64,000 nucleotides of DNA from Streptomyces sp. NBC_01381 (GTDB lineage Bacteria > Actinomycetota > Actinomycetes > Streptomycetales > Streptomycetaceae), in the NCBI RefSeq assembly GCF_026340305.1, contig NZ_JAPEPI010000001.1:3224001-3288000 (forward strand), in the 5' to 3' direction. Every line of letters starts with the position of its first letter. Positions within the stretch are counted from its first letter, which is position 1. Under the pieces are notes generated by a model. It searched no databases. It worked only from the letters and a program-made list of their open reading frames with translations, and was not told the origin of the DNA. Shown piece by piece: positions 42,758 to 52,262 of this stretch. The position numbers and the translations under genes are program-made.

Positions 42758-44158
42758 ATGACGCCGCCCCCCGCGCACGGCCCCGCCGACCTGGTCATCA
42801 CGGGCTGCACGGCCCTCGTCCACGACGACGCCACCGGTCACACCACTGGTGACGCCACTGGTGACGCCACCGGTGAAGTCCGCTTCCGCAACGACGCCGC
42901 CATCGTCGTACGAGACGGCCTCATCGACAGCGTCACCACGACCGGCGCCGTGGCGGACCTCGCCGCCGCCGAGCGGATCGACGCCCGTGGCCAGGCCGCC
43001 CTGCCCGGCCTGATCAACTGCCATACGCACACACCGATGGTGGCCCTGCGCGGCCTCGCCGAGGATCTGCCGGCGCACGAGTGGTTCAACGACTGGATCT
43101 GGCCCATCGAGTCCAACCTGACCGAGCGGGTCGTCGCGCTCGGCGCGCGGCTCGCGTGTGCCGAGATGATCCGGGGCGGGGTGACCTGCTTCGCCGACCA
43201 CTACTTCGCGATGGACGCCGTCGCCGACGCGGTGGCGGACAGCGGCCTGCGCGCCAACCTGGGCGCGGCGTTCTTCTCCTCGCAGGGGCCCGACGGCCGC
43301 GCCGCCTCCCTGGAGTTCGCGCTGCGGCAGCGCGGTGCCGCCGACGGGCGGATCAGCACCTCGCTCGCCCCGCACGCGCCGTACACCGTCGACGACGCCG
43401 ACCTCGCCGCGACCGCCGAACTCGCCCGTGAACACGGCCTGATGGTCCATCTGCACGCCGCGGAGAACGCCGAGCAGACCGACAACAGCCTGGCCAGGCA
43501 CGGCCGCACCCCCATCGAGGTCCTTCACCGCGCAGGACTCCTCGACGTGGACGTCCTCATCGCGCACGGCACCGGCATCCGCGACCGTGACCTGCCCGTG
43601 CTGCGGCAGGCCACGGGACGCGTCGCCGTCGCGTCCGCGCCCCGCGGCTACCTCAAGTTCGGCTGGGACACCACGCCCGTGCGGGCCCTGCGCGGGATCG
43701 GCGTCCCCGTCGGCCTCGCCACGGACGGTGCCGCGTCGAACAACTCCCTCGACGTGTGGGAGTCCATGGCGCTCACCGCGCTCGTCCAGAAGTCCACGGA
43801 ACGCGACCCGTCCTGGCTGACGGCACGTCAGGCGCTGCACCATGCCACGCTGCAGAGCGCGCACGCCGTCGGCCTCGGCGGGCAGATCGGCAGCCTCGCG
43901 CCGGGGCGCCGCGCCGACATCGTCCTCGTCGACCTCACCGGACCGCACACCCAGCCGGTGCACGACCTCGCGGCCACGCTCGTGCACAGCGCGCGCTCCG
44001 CGGACGTCCGCACGACGATCGTCGACGGGCGGGTCCTGATGCGCGACGGGCGGCTGCTGACCCTCGATGTGCCGGAGATCATCGGGGAGTTGAACGCCGA
44101 ACTGCCCGCCCTGATCGACCGGAGCCACGGCAAGCGGATCCAGGACTACGAGGGCTGA
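42758..44158 (+). CDS. Amidohydrolase (TrzN / SAH-deaminase-like)
   Basis: A 466-aa cytoplasmic metal-dependent deaminase of the TrzA/AtzA/MtaD group. NCHTHTPMVAL is the HxH metal site, HLHAAENAEQ the third His, AHGTGIRD the fourth, and ATDGAASNNSLD the metal Asp. Substrates in this group include S-adenosylhomocysteine, 5'-methylthioadenosine, guanine-like bases and N-ethylammeline. Near the N-terminus is a small slippage repeat (TGDATGDATG). It is followed 37 bp later by a P450 gene on the same strand. Confidence 0.8.
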   Translation: MTPPPAHGPADLVITGCTALVHDDATGHTTGDATGDATGEVRFRNDAAIVVRDGLIDSVTTTGAVADLAAAERIDARGQAALPGLINCHTHTPMVALRGLAEDLPAHEWFNDWIWPIESNLTERVVALGARLACAEMIRGGVTCFADHYFAMDAVADAVADSGLRANLGAAFFSSQGPDGRAASLEFALRQRGAADGRISTSLAPHAPYTVDDADLAATAELAREHGLMVHLHAAENAEQTDNSLARHGRTPIEVLHRAGLLDVDVLIAHGTGIRDRDLPVLRQATGRVAVASAPRGYLKFGWDTTPVRALRGIGVPVGLATDGAASNNSLDVWESMALTALVQKSTERDPSWLTARQALHHATLQSAHAVGLGGQIGSLAPGRRADIVLVDLTGPHTQPVHDLAATLVHSARSADVRTTIVDGRVLMRDGRLLTLDVPEIIGELNAELPALIDRSHGKRIQDYEG

Positions 44159-44195
44159 CGGCGGGGCCCGGCAGAGCGCTGCTTAGGCTGAGGGC

Positions 44196-45431
44196 ATGTC
44201 ACACGCCCCGCACCCGGACCCCGCCGACGACCCTGCCGACGGCCCTGTCGACGACCCTGCCGACGGCCTCATCGACGACCCGTACGCCGTGTACGCGCGG
44301 CTGCGTGACACCGCCCCCGTGCACCGCGTCGCAGGACCCGACGGCAGCCCGGCCTGGCTGGTCACGCGGTACGACGACGTGCGCGCGGCGCTCGCCGACC
44401 CCCGCCTCTCGCTCGACAAGAGCCATGCCCTGCCCGGAAGTTACCGGGGACTCGGGCTGCCGCCCGCGCTGGACGCGAACATGCTCAACATGGACCCGCC
44501 GGACCACACCCGCATCCGCCGCCTGGTCGTCAAGGCCTTCACCTCGCGTCGGGTGGAGAGCCAGCGCGCACCGATCCGGCGCACCGCCGACGAACTCCTC
44601 GACGCCGTCGAGCCGTTGGGCCGCGCCGATCTCGTCGCCGCCTATGCCGCACCGCTCCCGATCACCGTCATCTGCGACCTCCTCGGGGTGCCGGACGGCA
44701 GCCGGCTGGACTTCCGGGCCTGGACCGACGCTCTGGTCGCGCCCGATCCGGCGCGACCGGGGGCCGCCAAGGAGGCCGTCGTCGCGATGCTCGGCTTCTT
44801 CACCCGGCTGCTCGCCGAGAAGCGCGAGAACCCCGCCGACGACCTGCTGTCCGACCTCATCGCCGTACGCGACGAGAGCGAGCAGGGGGATCGCCTCAGC
44901 GAGGACGAGCTGATGTCGCTCGCCTTCCTGATCCTCTTCGCCGGATACGAGAACACCGTCCAGCTCATCGGCAACGCGACCCTGGCCCTGCTCCGGCACC
45001 CCGACCAGCTCGCGGCCCTGCGCAAGGACCCATCCCAACTTCCGGCCGCTGTCGAGGAGTTCAGCCGCTACGACGGCCCCGTACTGCTCGCCATCCGCCG
45101 CTTCCCGCTCCAGGACGTCACCATCGGCGGGGTCACCGTCCCGGCGGGCGAGACCGTGCTGCTCTCCCCGTCCGCCGCCAACCGCGACCCGCGCCGCTTC
45201 CCCGCCGCCGACCGCCTCGACATCGCCCGCGACACCACGGGCCACCTCGCCCTCGGTCACGGCATCCACCACTGCGTCGGCGCACCCCTGGCCCGCCTGG
45301 AGACGGCCACCGCGCTCGGCGCCCTCATCGAACGCTTCCCCCGGCTCGCCCTCGGCGTACCGGAGGACGAGCTGCGGTGGCGCCCCTCGATGCGGGCCCG
45401 CGGGCTGCTCGCGCTGCCGGTGACGTTCTGA
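44196..45431 (+). CDS. Cytochrome P450
   Basis: A 411-aa soluble bacterial P450. I-helix FAGYENTVQLIG (the usual AGxxTT is AGYENT, so the acid/alcohol pair is slightly changed), a K-helix ExxR-type stretch AVEEFSRYDGP, and heme loop LGHGIHHCVGAPLAR with the Cys thiolate are all present. The N-terminus has a slippage-like repeat (ADDPADGPVDDPADG). It probably hydroxylates a secondary-metabolite or xenobiotic substrate; the family is not assigned. Confidence 0.9.
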   Translation: MSHAPHPDPADDPADGPVDDPADGLIDDPYAVYARLRDTAPVHRVAGPDGSPAWLVTRYDDVRAALADPRLSLDKSHALPGSYRGLGLPPALDANMLNMDPPDHTRIRRLVVKAFTSRRVESQRAPIRRTADELLDAVEPLGRADLVAAYAAPLPITVICDLLGVPDGSRLDFRAWTDALVAPDPARPGAAKEAVVAMLGFFTRLLAEKRENPADDLLSDLIAVRDESEQGDRLSEDELMSLAFLILFAGYENTVQLIGNATLALLRHPDQLAALRKDPSQLPAAVEEFSRYDGPVLLAIRRFPLQDVTIGGVTVPAGETVLLSPSAANRDPRRFPAADRLDIARDTTGHLALGHGIHHCVGAPLARLETATALGALIERFPRLALGVPEDELRWRPSMRARGLLALPVTF

Positions 45432-45581
45432 GCCCATGGCTGAACTCCCGGGCCGCTGACCAGGCGTAACAGAAAATCTCCAACTTTCTTCGCCGCGACC
45501 GATGAGTTCCGGTGAGCCCGCCGGTCACCCCTCGGAGAAGCACGGATCCGAGGCGCGGATCCGCAGGAGGGACTGGGGACC

Positions 45582-46271
45582 ATGGGACTTCCCGACATCG
45601 TCACGCGCGAGGAGTGGCTCGCCGCGCGCGCGGAACTGCTCGCCAAGGAGAAGGCGGCGACCCGGGCGCGTGACGCGCTCAACGCCGAGCGGCGCAGGCT
45701 CCCCATGGTGGAGATCGAGAAGGAGTATCTGTTCGCCGGTTCCGACGGCAAGGCGACGCTGTTCGACCTCTTCGACGGTCACGCCCAACTCATCGTCCAC
45801 CACTTCATGTTCGCCCCGGAGTGGGACGCGGGATGCCCCAGCTGCTCGGCGTTCCTCGACCAGATCGGGCACCTCGCCCATCTGCGGGCCCGCGGCACCA
45901 ACTTCGTCGCCATCTCCCGTGCCCCGTTCACCAAGATCCTGCCGTTCAAGGCACGGATGGGCTGGACGGTGCCGTGGTACTCGTCGAACGGCGACGACTT
46001 CAACCACGATTTCCACGCCACCGTCGACGAGGACGGCCAGACCGTCGAAGCACCGGGCCTCAGCTGCTTCCTGCGCGACGGCGACCGCGTCTTCCACACG
46101 TACTCGGCGTACGACCGCGGCACCGACTGGGTGGGCTCCTACTCCAGCCTCCTCGACCTCACCGCCCTCGGCCGGCAGGAGGAGTGGGAGCTGCCGAAGG
46201 GACGCTCGTCCGCGCTCGGAGCGCCCGCAGGCAGCGGCCTGGTGCGGTATCACGACGAGTACGAGGAGTGA
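45582..46271 (+). CDS. DUF899 thioredoxin-like protein
   Basis: A 229-aa DUF899 protein: DIVTREEWLAARAELLAKEK, EYLFAGSDGKATLFDLF, CPSCSAFLDQIGHL, and the C-terminal DWVGSYSSLLDLTALGRQEE block are all typical. DUF899 has a thioredoxin-like fold; CPSC retains a C-x-x-C. The ATG follows GGAGGGACTGGGG. It is widespread in Actinobacteria with no fixed role. Confidence 0.85.
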   Translation: MGLPDIVTREEWLAARAELLAKEKAATRARDALNAERRRLPMVEIEKEYLFAGSDGKATLFDLFDGHAQLIVHHFMFAPEWDAGCPSCSAFLDQIGHLAHLRARGTNFVAISRAPFTKILPFKARMGWTVPWYSSNGDDFNHDFHATVDEDGQTVEAPGLSCFLRDGDRVFHTYSAYDRGTDWVGSYSSLLDLTALGRQEEWELPKGRSSALGAPAGSGLVRYHDEYEE

Positions 46272-46408
46272 GGGAAGGACTGAGGGACGGACACAACTCG
46301 GTGTCAGGTCCGTCACGTTGTGAGCCCTTGCCGCCCCCTGGTGCGTTCTACTTCATGAGAGTTCATGAGAGTCCTTTGCAGGACTGCCGACGGGGGAGCA
46401 GGAAGACG

Positions 46409-46600
46409 ATGATGAACAGTCGAGTGGTACTGGAACGCTTTCCGGCCGGCGGGCCGCGCGGATCGTGGCCCGCGGAGGAGTTCGCGCGGGCCCGCCGCAT
46501 GGAGGGGCAGCAGGCGGAGGTCGTCATGGACCTCGCGTCCGACGCCTTCCTGGTGATCGTGCGCGACACCGAGGTTGCCGAGGTGGCCGCCGCCGCGTGA
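46409..46600 (+). CDS. Small hypothetical protein
   Basis: A 63-aa protein with an ATGATG start at 46409 behind GGGGGAGCAGGAAG. It has an Arg/Glu-rich helix (AEEFARARRMEGQQAEVVMD) and an Ala-rich end. No domain is recognised. Its stop is 4 bp from that of the convergent ABC exporter gene. Confidence 0.5.
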   Translation: MMNSRVVLERFPAGGPRGSWPAEEFARARRMEGQQAEVVMDLASDAFLVIVRDTEVAEVAAAA

Positions 46601-46603
46601 GGC

Positions 46604-48616
46604 TCAGCGATCGGCGTGCCCGTTGGGGGACGGGACCTGCGCCGTGAACTGGTCCGCCTGCAGCGCGTACAGCTCCGCGTAGACGCCGCCCGTCCGCAGG
46701 AGTTCGTCCGGGGTGCCCGACTCCACCAGGCGCCCCTGGTCCAGGACATGGACCAGATCCGCGTGCCGCACCGACGCCAGGCGGTGGGTGATGAGGATGA
46801 CCGTCTGGCCCGTCCCGGCCAGCGCCCTGATCTTCTCGAAGACCTCCAGTTCCGCCCGGGCATCGAGCGCCGCCGTCGGCTCGTCCACGATCAGGATGCC
46901 GCCGCGCCGGTACGCCGCACGCGCGATGCCGAGCCGCTGCCACTGCCCTCCCGAGAGCTCGTGCCCACCGGTGAACGCCCGGGCGAGCAGGGTGTCGAGC
47001 CCGCGCGGCAGATCGGCCACCACGTCACCGGCGCCGGCCTCCGCGACGGACGCGCCGATCCGCTCGTCGGTCAGCGGCACCGACGCACGGCCGATCGCGA
47101 TGTTCACGCGGGCCGTGAACGGCCACCGCTTGAAGTCCTGCGCCACCATCGCGACGCGCTCGGCAAGCCGGTGCCGGTCCGCCGTCGCCGCGTCCACGTC
47201 GCCCCACAGGATCCGGCCCTCCTTCGGCGGGTACAGGCCCGCAAGGAGCTTCACCAGCGTGGTCTTGCCCGAGCCGTTCTCCCCCACAAGGGCGACGATC
47301 TTCCCGGTGGGCAGGGTGAGCGAGACATCGCTGAGCGCGTCCCTGCCCGACGTCCCCGGATAGCGGAAGGTGACGTTCTCGAACCGTATCTCCCGTGGAT
47401 CGGGAGGCAGTTCGGCGCCGCCGACCGGGATCGCGCGCTGCGCCGCCTCCACGAAGAGCCGCTCCAGATCGCCCACGAACAGGGCGTCCTCGTGCAGCGA
47501 GTTGACCTCGAGGACGAGCGTGTCCAGGTTCGACGCCCCGGTACGGATCGCGATCACGGCCGTTCCCGCGACGGACAGCGCCATCGCCCCCGCGAGCAGC
47601 AGACCGCCGAGCGTCGCGTACGTCGCCACCGTGGCCAGGCCCGTCCACGCCGCCGCGATGAGGCCCGTACGCGCGGCGAGCCGCGCAAGGCGGGCCTGCT
47701 CCTCCTCCGCGGCCTCCGACATGGAGCGGAAATGCCGCAGCAGGAAGGGGCCCACGCCGTGCACCCGGATCTCCGGGGCGGCCCGCGCCTCCGTCAGCAG
47801 GCTGCCGATCAGACGTCCCGCGCGGGCGTGCTGCACCCAGGCGTGGAAGGAGACATAGCGGCGCCGGGCGATCGTCAGGGCGCTCCACGCGCTGGGCAGG
47901 GTCATCGTCACCAGGAGCGGAAGCAGCACCGGGTGCAGCACGGTCAGCACGCCCGCCGCGGCGATCAGCGAGATCATCGCGTTCACCACGCGCGTCGCGA
48001 TGCCGATCATGCGGCGGGCCGAAGCGGCGCCGTACTGCGCGGTGTCGAGCAGCTTGTGGAACGCGTCGTCCTCGATGGCCGACAGCTCCACCGACGCCGC
48101 CTTCTCCAAGTACTGCTCGGTGGCGACCCGTTCGACCTTCGGCTCAAGGCGTCCCGTCGCGTACGTCGAGGCGGCACGCAGCAGCGCGGCGACGAACAGC
48201 ACGGTCGCCACGGTCACCAGGGCGGGCGCCGCGCCGCGCAGCCGGTCGGCGACGGGCGCGTCCGTCATCAGCCGGCCGAGCACGCTGTTGACCGCGAGCA
48301 GGCTCACCGCCTGCGCGAGTCCCCGGCCCACTTCCGCGCCGACGACGATGCGTGTGGCCTGGCGGTCGGCCTGCCGGGCGAGCCGGAAGCTGGCGGCGAG
48401 GAGCGCGGGGAGGCGCTTGACCATGGAACGGAACCCCAGCTGGAGGAAGGCCTCTTCGTGCTGGGCCCAGCCGGTGTCGTAGCGCAGCGGGCCGCCGAAG
48501 AGCAGCGTCTCCGACGCTGAAGTTCCGCTGCCTGCAGGGATGTTGCTCTGCTTGTTCTGCTTGTCGTTCGTCTGCTTCTCCTTCTCCGGTTGCGTACGTC
48601 GTGTGGTGGCTTGCAA
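46604..48616 (-). CDS. ABC transporter, fused permease-ATPase (half exporter)
   Basis: A protein of about 670 aa. The N-terminal membrane domain (about 60-350) has several hydrophobic helices, and the C-terminal NBD has ALVGENGSGKTTLVKLL (Walker A), ELSGGQWQRLGIARA (signature), GGILIVDEPTAALDA (Walker B) and LITHRLASVRHAD (H-loop). It is a type IV exporter half that should homodimerise. The start is unsure: no ATG or GTG lies before the first helices, so the TTG at 48616 is chosen; an ATG at 48423 would cost about 65 residues. It is divergent from the acetoin dehydrogenase-type operon, so the cargo could be linked to it. Confidence 0.78.
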   Translation of the reverse strand: MQATTRRTQPEKEKQTNDKQNKQSNIPAGSGTSASETLLFGGPLRYDTGWAQHEEAFLQLGFRSMVKRLPALLAASFRLARQADRQATRIVVGAEVGRGLAQAVSLLAVNSVLGRLMTDAPVADRLRGAAPALVTVATVLFVAALLRAASTYATGRLEPKVERVATEQYLEKAASVELSAIEDDAFHKLLDTAQYGAASARRMIGIATRVVNAMISLIAAAGVLTVLHPVLLPLLVTMTLPSAWSALTIARRRYVSFHAWVQHARAGRLIGSLLTEARAAPEIRVHGVGPFLLRHFRSMSEAAEEEQARLARLAARTGLIAAAWTGLATVATYATLGGLLLAGAMALSVAGTAVIAIRTGASNLDTLVLEVNSLHEDALFVGDLERLFVEAAQRAIPVGGAELPPDPREIRFENVTFRYPGTSGRDALSDVSLTLPTGKIVALVGENGSGKTTLVKLLAGLYPPKEGRILWGDVDAATADRHRLAERVAMVAQDFKRWPFTARVNIAIGRASVPLTDERIGASVAEAGAGDVVADLPRGLDTLLARAFTGGHELSGGQWQRLGIARAAYRRGGILIVDEPTAALDARAELEVFEKIRALAGTGQTVILITHRLASVRHADLVHVLDQGRLVESGTPDELLRTGGVYAELYALQADQFTAQVPSPNGHADR

Positions 48617-48621
48617 CCCCG

Positions 48622-48634
48622 GGCAACTGTTGCC
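48622..48634. promoter_or_regulatory. Palindrome in divergent promoter
   Basis: GGCAACTGTTGCC is a perfect inverted repeat (6-bp arms) between the ABC exporter and the E1 alpha gene, about 72 bp before the latter. It may be a regulator site for one or both. Confidence 0.4.
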
Positions 48635-48706
48635 GGTCGGGCCCGGATCGCAGTGCCATACCCCATGCACGCGACTCCGCACCCGCACCGGCAAAGGAGT
48701 TATTCC

Positions 48707-49711
48707 GTGACCGACACTCTCCGGACACCCCGGGCCCCGCACGAACACGGCCTCGACGGACCCGCGTTGCTCGACGCGTACCGCACCATGCGTATGATCC
48801 GTGACTTCGAGGAGCGGCTCCACGAGGAGTTCGCGACCGGTGACATCCCCGGCTTCGTCCATCTGTACGCAGGTGAGGAGGCGTCCGCGACCGGGGTGTG
48901 CGCGCACCTCGACGACGACCGCGATGTCATCGCGTCCACCCACCGGGGCCACGGCCACTGCATCGCCAAGCATGTCGACGTGAAGTCGATGATGGCCGAG
49001 ATCTACGGGCGTACGACCGGGGCGTGCCACGGCAAGGGCGGCTCCATGCACATCGCCGACCTCTCCAAGGGCATGCTCGGCGCCAACGGCATCGTCGGCG
49101 GCGGGCCGCCCCTCATCTGCGGTGCCGCGCTCGCCGCGAAGGTACGCGGGGACGGCGGCGTCGGCGTGGCCTTCTTCGGCGACGGCGGCAGCAACCAGGG
49201 CACCACCCTCGAATCCCTCAACCTCGCCTCCGTCTGGCAGCTGCCCGCGGTCTTCGTCGCCGAGAACAACGGTTATGCGGAGGCCACTTCGGCCGAGTGG
49301 TCGGTGGGCGGCGGCTCCATCGCGGCCCGCGCGGCGGCCTTCGGCATGCCCGGTGTCACGGTCGACGGCTTCGACTTCTTCGCGGTGCACGAGGCGGCGG
49401 GCGCGGCGATCGACCGGGCGCGTTCGGGCGGCGGTCCCACCCTCATCGAGGTCCGACTCACGCGCTACTACGGCCACTTCGAGGGCGACCAGCAGAAGTA
49501 CCGGGCGGACGAGGTGCGGCGCGCCCGCGCCGAACTCGACTGCATCAAGCGCTTCCGGCAGCAAGTGGCGGGAACTCTGACGGACGCCCAACTCGACGCG
49601 ATCGACGCGCAGGTGGCCCGGCTGATCGACGAGGCCGTGTCGGAGGCGCGGGCGGCTCCGCTGCCGACCGGCGCGGATCTGCAGACCGACGTCTACATCT
49701 CGTACCTCTGA
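48707..49711 (+). CDS. acoA: TPP-dependent dehydrogenase E1 alpha (acetoin dehydrogenase-type)
   Basis: A 334-aa E1 alpha subunit. The GTG at 48707 has AAAGGAG upstream. THRGHGHCIAKHVD, GRTTGACHGKGGSMH and GANGIVGGG, then TPP/Mg site FFGDGGSNQG and AENNGY, are all present. YYGHFEGDQQKYR near the C-terminus is the acetoin-type signature. With the E1 beta and E2-hydrolase genes just downstream it forms an aco-type operon that cleaves acetoin to acetaldehyde and acetyl-CoA. The symbol is by analogy; other 2-oxo acid substrates cannot be excluded. Confidence 0.8.
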   Translation: MTDTLRTPRAPHEHGLDGPALLDAYRTMRMIRDFEERLHEEFATGDIPGFVHLYAGEEASATGVCAHLDDDRDVIASTHRGHGHCIAKHVDVKSMMAEIYGRTTGACHGKGGSMHIADLSKGMLGANGIVGGGPPLICGAALAAKVRGDGGVGVAFFGDGGSNQGTTLESLNLASVWQLPAVFVAENNGYAEATSAEWSVGGGSIAARAAAFGMPGVTVDGFDFFAVHEAAGAAIDRARSGGGPTLIEVRLTRYYGHFEGDQQKYRADEVRRARAELDCIKRFRQQVAGTLTDAQLDAIDAQVARLIDEAVSEARAAPLPTGADLQTDVYISYL

Positions 49712-49753
49712 ATCTCGTACCTCTGAATCCTGTTCCTCTGAGGGGAGTCGACC

Positions 49754-50767
49754 GTGGCACGCAGCATCAGCTATCGCGAGGCGCTGAACGAAGCACTGGC
49801 GCAGGAGATGGAGCGCGACCCCTCCGTCATCGTCATGGGCGAGGACAACGCGGGCGGCGCGGGGGCACCCGGCGAATCCGACGCCTGGGGCGGGGTGTTG
49901 GGCGTGACCAAGGGGCTCCATCCGCTCTTCCCCGGGCGGGTCCTCGACACGCCCATCTCCGAATCGGCGTTCATCGGCGCGGCGATCGGCGCGGCGACAC
50001 GCGGCCTGCGGCCGGTCGCCGAGCTCATGTTCATCGACTTCATGGGCGTGTGCTTCGACCAGATCTTCAACCAGGCCGCCAAGTTCCGCTACATGTTCGG
50101 CGGCAAGGCCGTCACCCCCGTCGTCATCCGTGCGATGTACGGGGCCGGACTGCGGGCGGCGGCCCAGCACTCCCAGGCGATGTACCCCGCGTTCACGGCC
50201 GTGCCCGGACTGAAGGTGGTCCTCCCCTCATCTCCGTACGACGCGAAGGGGCTGATGATCCAGGCCATCAGGGACGACGACCCGGTGATCTTCTGCGAGC
50301 ACAAGGCGCTGTACGACGTGGTCGGCGAGGTTCCCGCCGAGAGCTACACGATCCCCTTCGGCGAGGCGGGCATCGTGCGCGAGGGCGATGACGTGACGGT
50401 GGTGGCGCTGGGGCGGATGGTGTCCGTGGCGTCCGACGCGGCGGCGGACCTGGCCGCGTCGGGGGTGGACTGCGAGGTGATCGACCCGCGCACGACGAGC
50501 CCGCTGGACGCCGACACGATCCTGGAGAGCGTCGCGCGGACCGGGCGCCTTGTCGTGGTGGACGAGGCGTCGCCGCGCTGCGGGATGGCCGCCGACATCG
50601 CGGCGCTCGTCGCGCGCGAGGCGTTCGGGTCGCTGCGCGCGCCCATCGGGACGGTGACGCCGCCGCATACGCCGGTGCCGTTCAGCCCGGCGCTGGAAGA
50701 CCTGTACATGCCGGACGCGGGGCGGGTCGCCGCCGCGGTCAAGTCGGCCGTGGACTGGAAGCCGTGA
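49754..50767 (+). CDS. acoB: TPP-dependent dehydrogenase E1 beta
   Basis: A 337-aa E1 beta subunit: YREALNEALAQEMERDP, VIVMGEDNAGG, DTPISESAFIGAAIGAA, KFRYMFGGK, EAGIVREGDDVTVVALG and EVIDPRTTSPLD are the conserved order. It pairs with the upstream E1 alpha as an alpha2beta2 enzyme. GTG start behind GAGGGGAG. The stop overlaps the E2 gene start (GTGA). Confidence 0.82.
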   Translation: MARSISYREALNEALAQEMERDPSVIVMGEDNAGGAGAPGESDAWGGVLGVTKGLHPLFPGRVLDTPISESAFIGAAIGAATRGLRPVAELMFIDFMGVCFDQIFNQAAKFRYMFGGKAVTPVVIRAMYGAGLRAAAQHSQAMYPAFTAVPGLKVVLPSSPYDAKGLMIQAIRDDDPVIFCEHKALYDVVGEVPAESYTIPFGEAGIVREGDDVTVVALGRMVSVASDAAADLAASGVDCEVIDPRTTSPLDADTILESVARTGRLVVVDEASPRCGMAADIAALVAREAFGSLRAPIGTVTPPHTPVPFSPALEDLYMPDAGRVAAAVKSAVDWKP

Positions 50768-51923
50768 GGACGGAGGGGGTGGCGGAGATATCTGGGATGT
50801 CGCTCGTCGAACGGGTCACCATGCCCAAGTGGGGCCTGTCCATGAAGACCGGGAGGATCACCGAGTGGATCGCCAGGGAGGGCGACGAGGTCGAGGAGGG
50901 TGACGATCTGGCGGAGATCGACACCGACAAGATCGCGGGGACGCTGGAGGCTCCGTCCGGCGGCGTGCTGCGGCGGATCGTCGCGGAGGCGGGCGGCGAG
51001 GCGCCCGTCGGGTGCGTCATCGCGGTCATCGCGCCCGCGGAGGTCCCGGAGGGCGAGATCGAGCGGGTGGCCGCCGAGGCACGGGAGCAACTGGCGCGCG
51101 GGGTGCCCGCGGAGGACGAGGGCAGCCCGGTCGGCGGCCTCGCGGAGGTGGCCGGCAGAGCCCTCGCGTACGCGACGTCGGGCGCGGGCCCCGAGGAGAT
51201 CGTGCTCGTCCACGGCTACGGCGGCGACAAGAACTCCTGGCTCTTCGTGCAGGAGCCGCTCGCGGCGCGGCACACGGTGTACGCGCTTGACCTGCCCGGT
51301 CACGGGGAATCGGGCAAGGACGTCGGCGCGGGCGGTCTGGACGCGCTGACGGACGTGGTCGCGGGCTTCCTGGACGCGCTCGGCATCGAGCGGGCGCATC
51401 TGGTGGGGCACTCGCTGGGCGGCGCGGTCGTGACGGCGGTCGCGGCGCGGGTCCCGGAGCGGGTGCGCTCGCTGACGCTGATCGCACCCGCCGGGTACGG
51501 CCCGGAGGTGGACGCCTCCTACCTGCGGGGCTTCGCGGCGGCCGGTACGCGGCGCGAGCTCCGCCCCCACCTGGGAAAGCTGTTCGCCGACGAGGGGCTC
51601 GTCACGCGGCAGTTGGTGGACGACCTGCTCAAGTACAAACGCCTGGACGGCGTGGACGTCGCCCTGCGCACGCTGCTGACCACGCTGCTCGACGAGGACG
51701 ACGCACCGGCCCTCGACGTGCGGCACCTGTTGCCGGCGGCGCTGCGGGTGGTGGCGGTGTGGGCCGCGACGACCGGGTGATCCCCGCGTCCAACGCGACG
51801 TCACTGGCGGGCAGGGCTTCGGTCCGTGTGGTGGACGGGGTGGGGCATCTGGCTCAGATGGAGGCGCCGGGGGAGGTGGTGGCGGCGGTGGAACGGGCGG
51901 TGGAACGGGCGGTGTCGGGCTGA
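50764..51923 (+). pseudogene. acoC: E2 lipoyl domain fused to alpha/beta hydrolase (acoC-type), frameshifted
   Basis: The frame starts at GTG 50764, overlapping the E1 beta stop. It has a lipoyl domain (about 15-90, lysine in EIDTDKIAG) and an alpha/beta hydrolase domain (HGYGGD oxyanion loop, nucleophile Ser in GHSLGG), the acoC architecture. As read it stops at 51780 after VAVWAATTG. One extra G near 51763 would give VWGRDDRVIPASNA..., then VVDGVGHLAQMEAP, ending at 51923. That restores the catalytic Asp and His, which are lost in the frame as written. It is either an assembly indel in a G run or a true mutation leaving a lipoyl carrier with a dead hydrolase. Confidence 0.75.
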
Positions 51924-52262
51924 GCGGCCAGACCGCCGCTTCGCGGCGAATCTTTCCCGCCCGCCCCCCTGATTGCCCGGCAGCGCGTCCTGTCCGGCGC
52001 CTTCGCCGTAGTTGGCCGCGCGTCCGAACCAGGCCGCCCACCCGATTGCCCGGCAGCGCATCCCGTCCGGGCGCCTTCGCCGTCGTTGGCCGCGGGTCCG
52101 AATCACGCCGCCGCTTCGCGGCGGATTCTTTCCCGCCCACCCGCCCGAATCTCCGCAGCTGCCCGCCCACCCCTCTAGCCCGCCCGGCGTTTGAGGACGA
52201 ACTCGGCGGAGCCGGAATTGAATTCGGGTAGGGGTGGGGTTGGGGAAAAGGACCGCCCGAAG
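51924..52262. repeat. Intergenic repeats
   Basis: No gene is seen. GCCGCTTCGCGGC palindromes occur at about 51934 and 52110. A unit of about 58 bp beginning GATTGCCCGGCAGCGC is present twice (51971 and 52044, offset 73 bp). A GCGTTTGAGGACGAACTCGG string, common between Streptomyces genes, ends the stretch. Related palindromes recur at 61.2-61.4 kb. Confidence 0.7.

Noticed and set aside
46604..50170. 1188-codon minus-strand frame across the ABC exporter and E1 genes
   Set aside because: Only the part up to about 48616 is ABC exporter; the rest is antisense to the well-supported E1 alpha and E1 beta genes.
51745..51790. Programmed ribosomal frameshift in the E2-hydrolase gene
   Set aside because: No slippery heptamer or downstream structure was evident; an indel is simpler.
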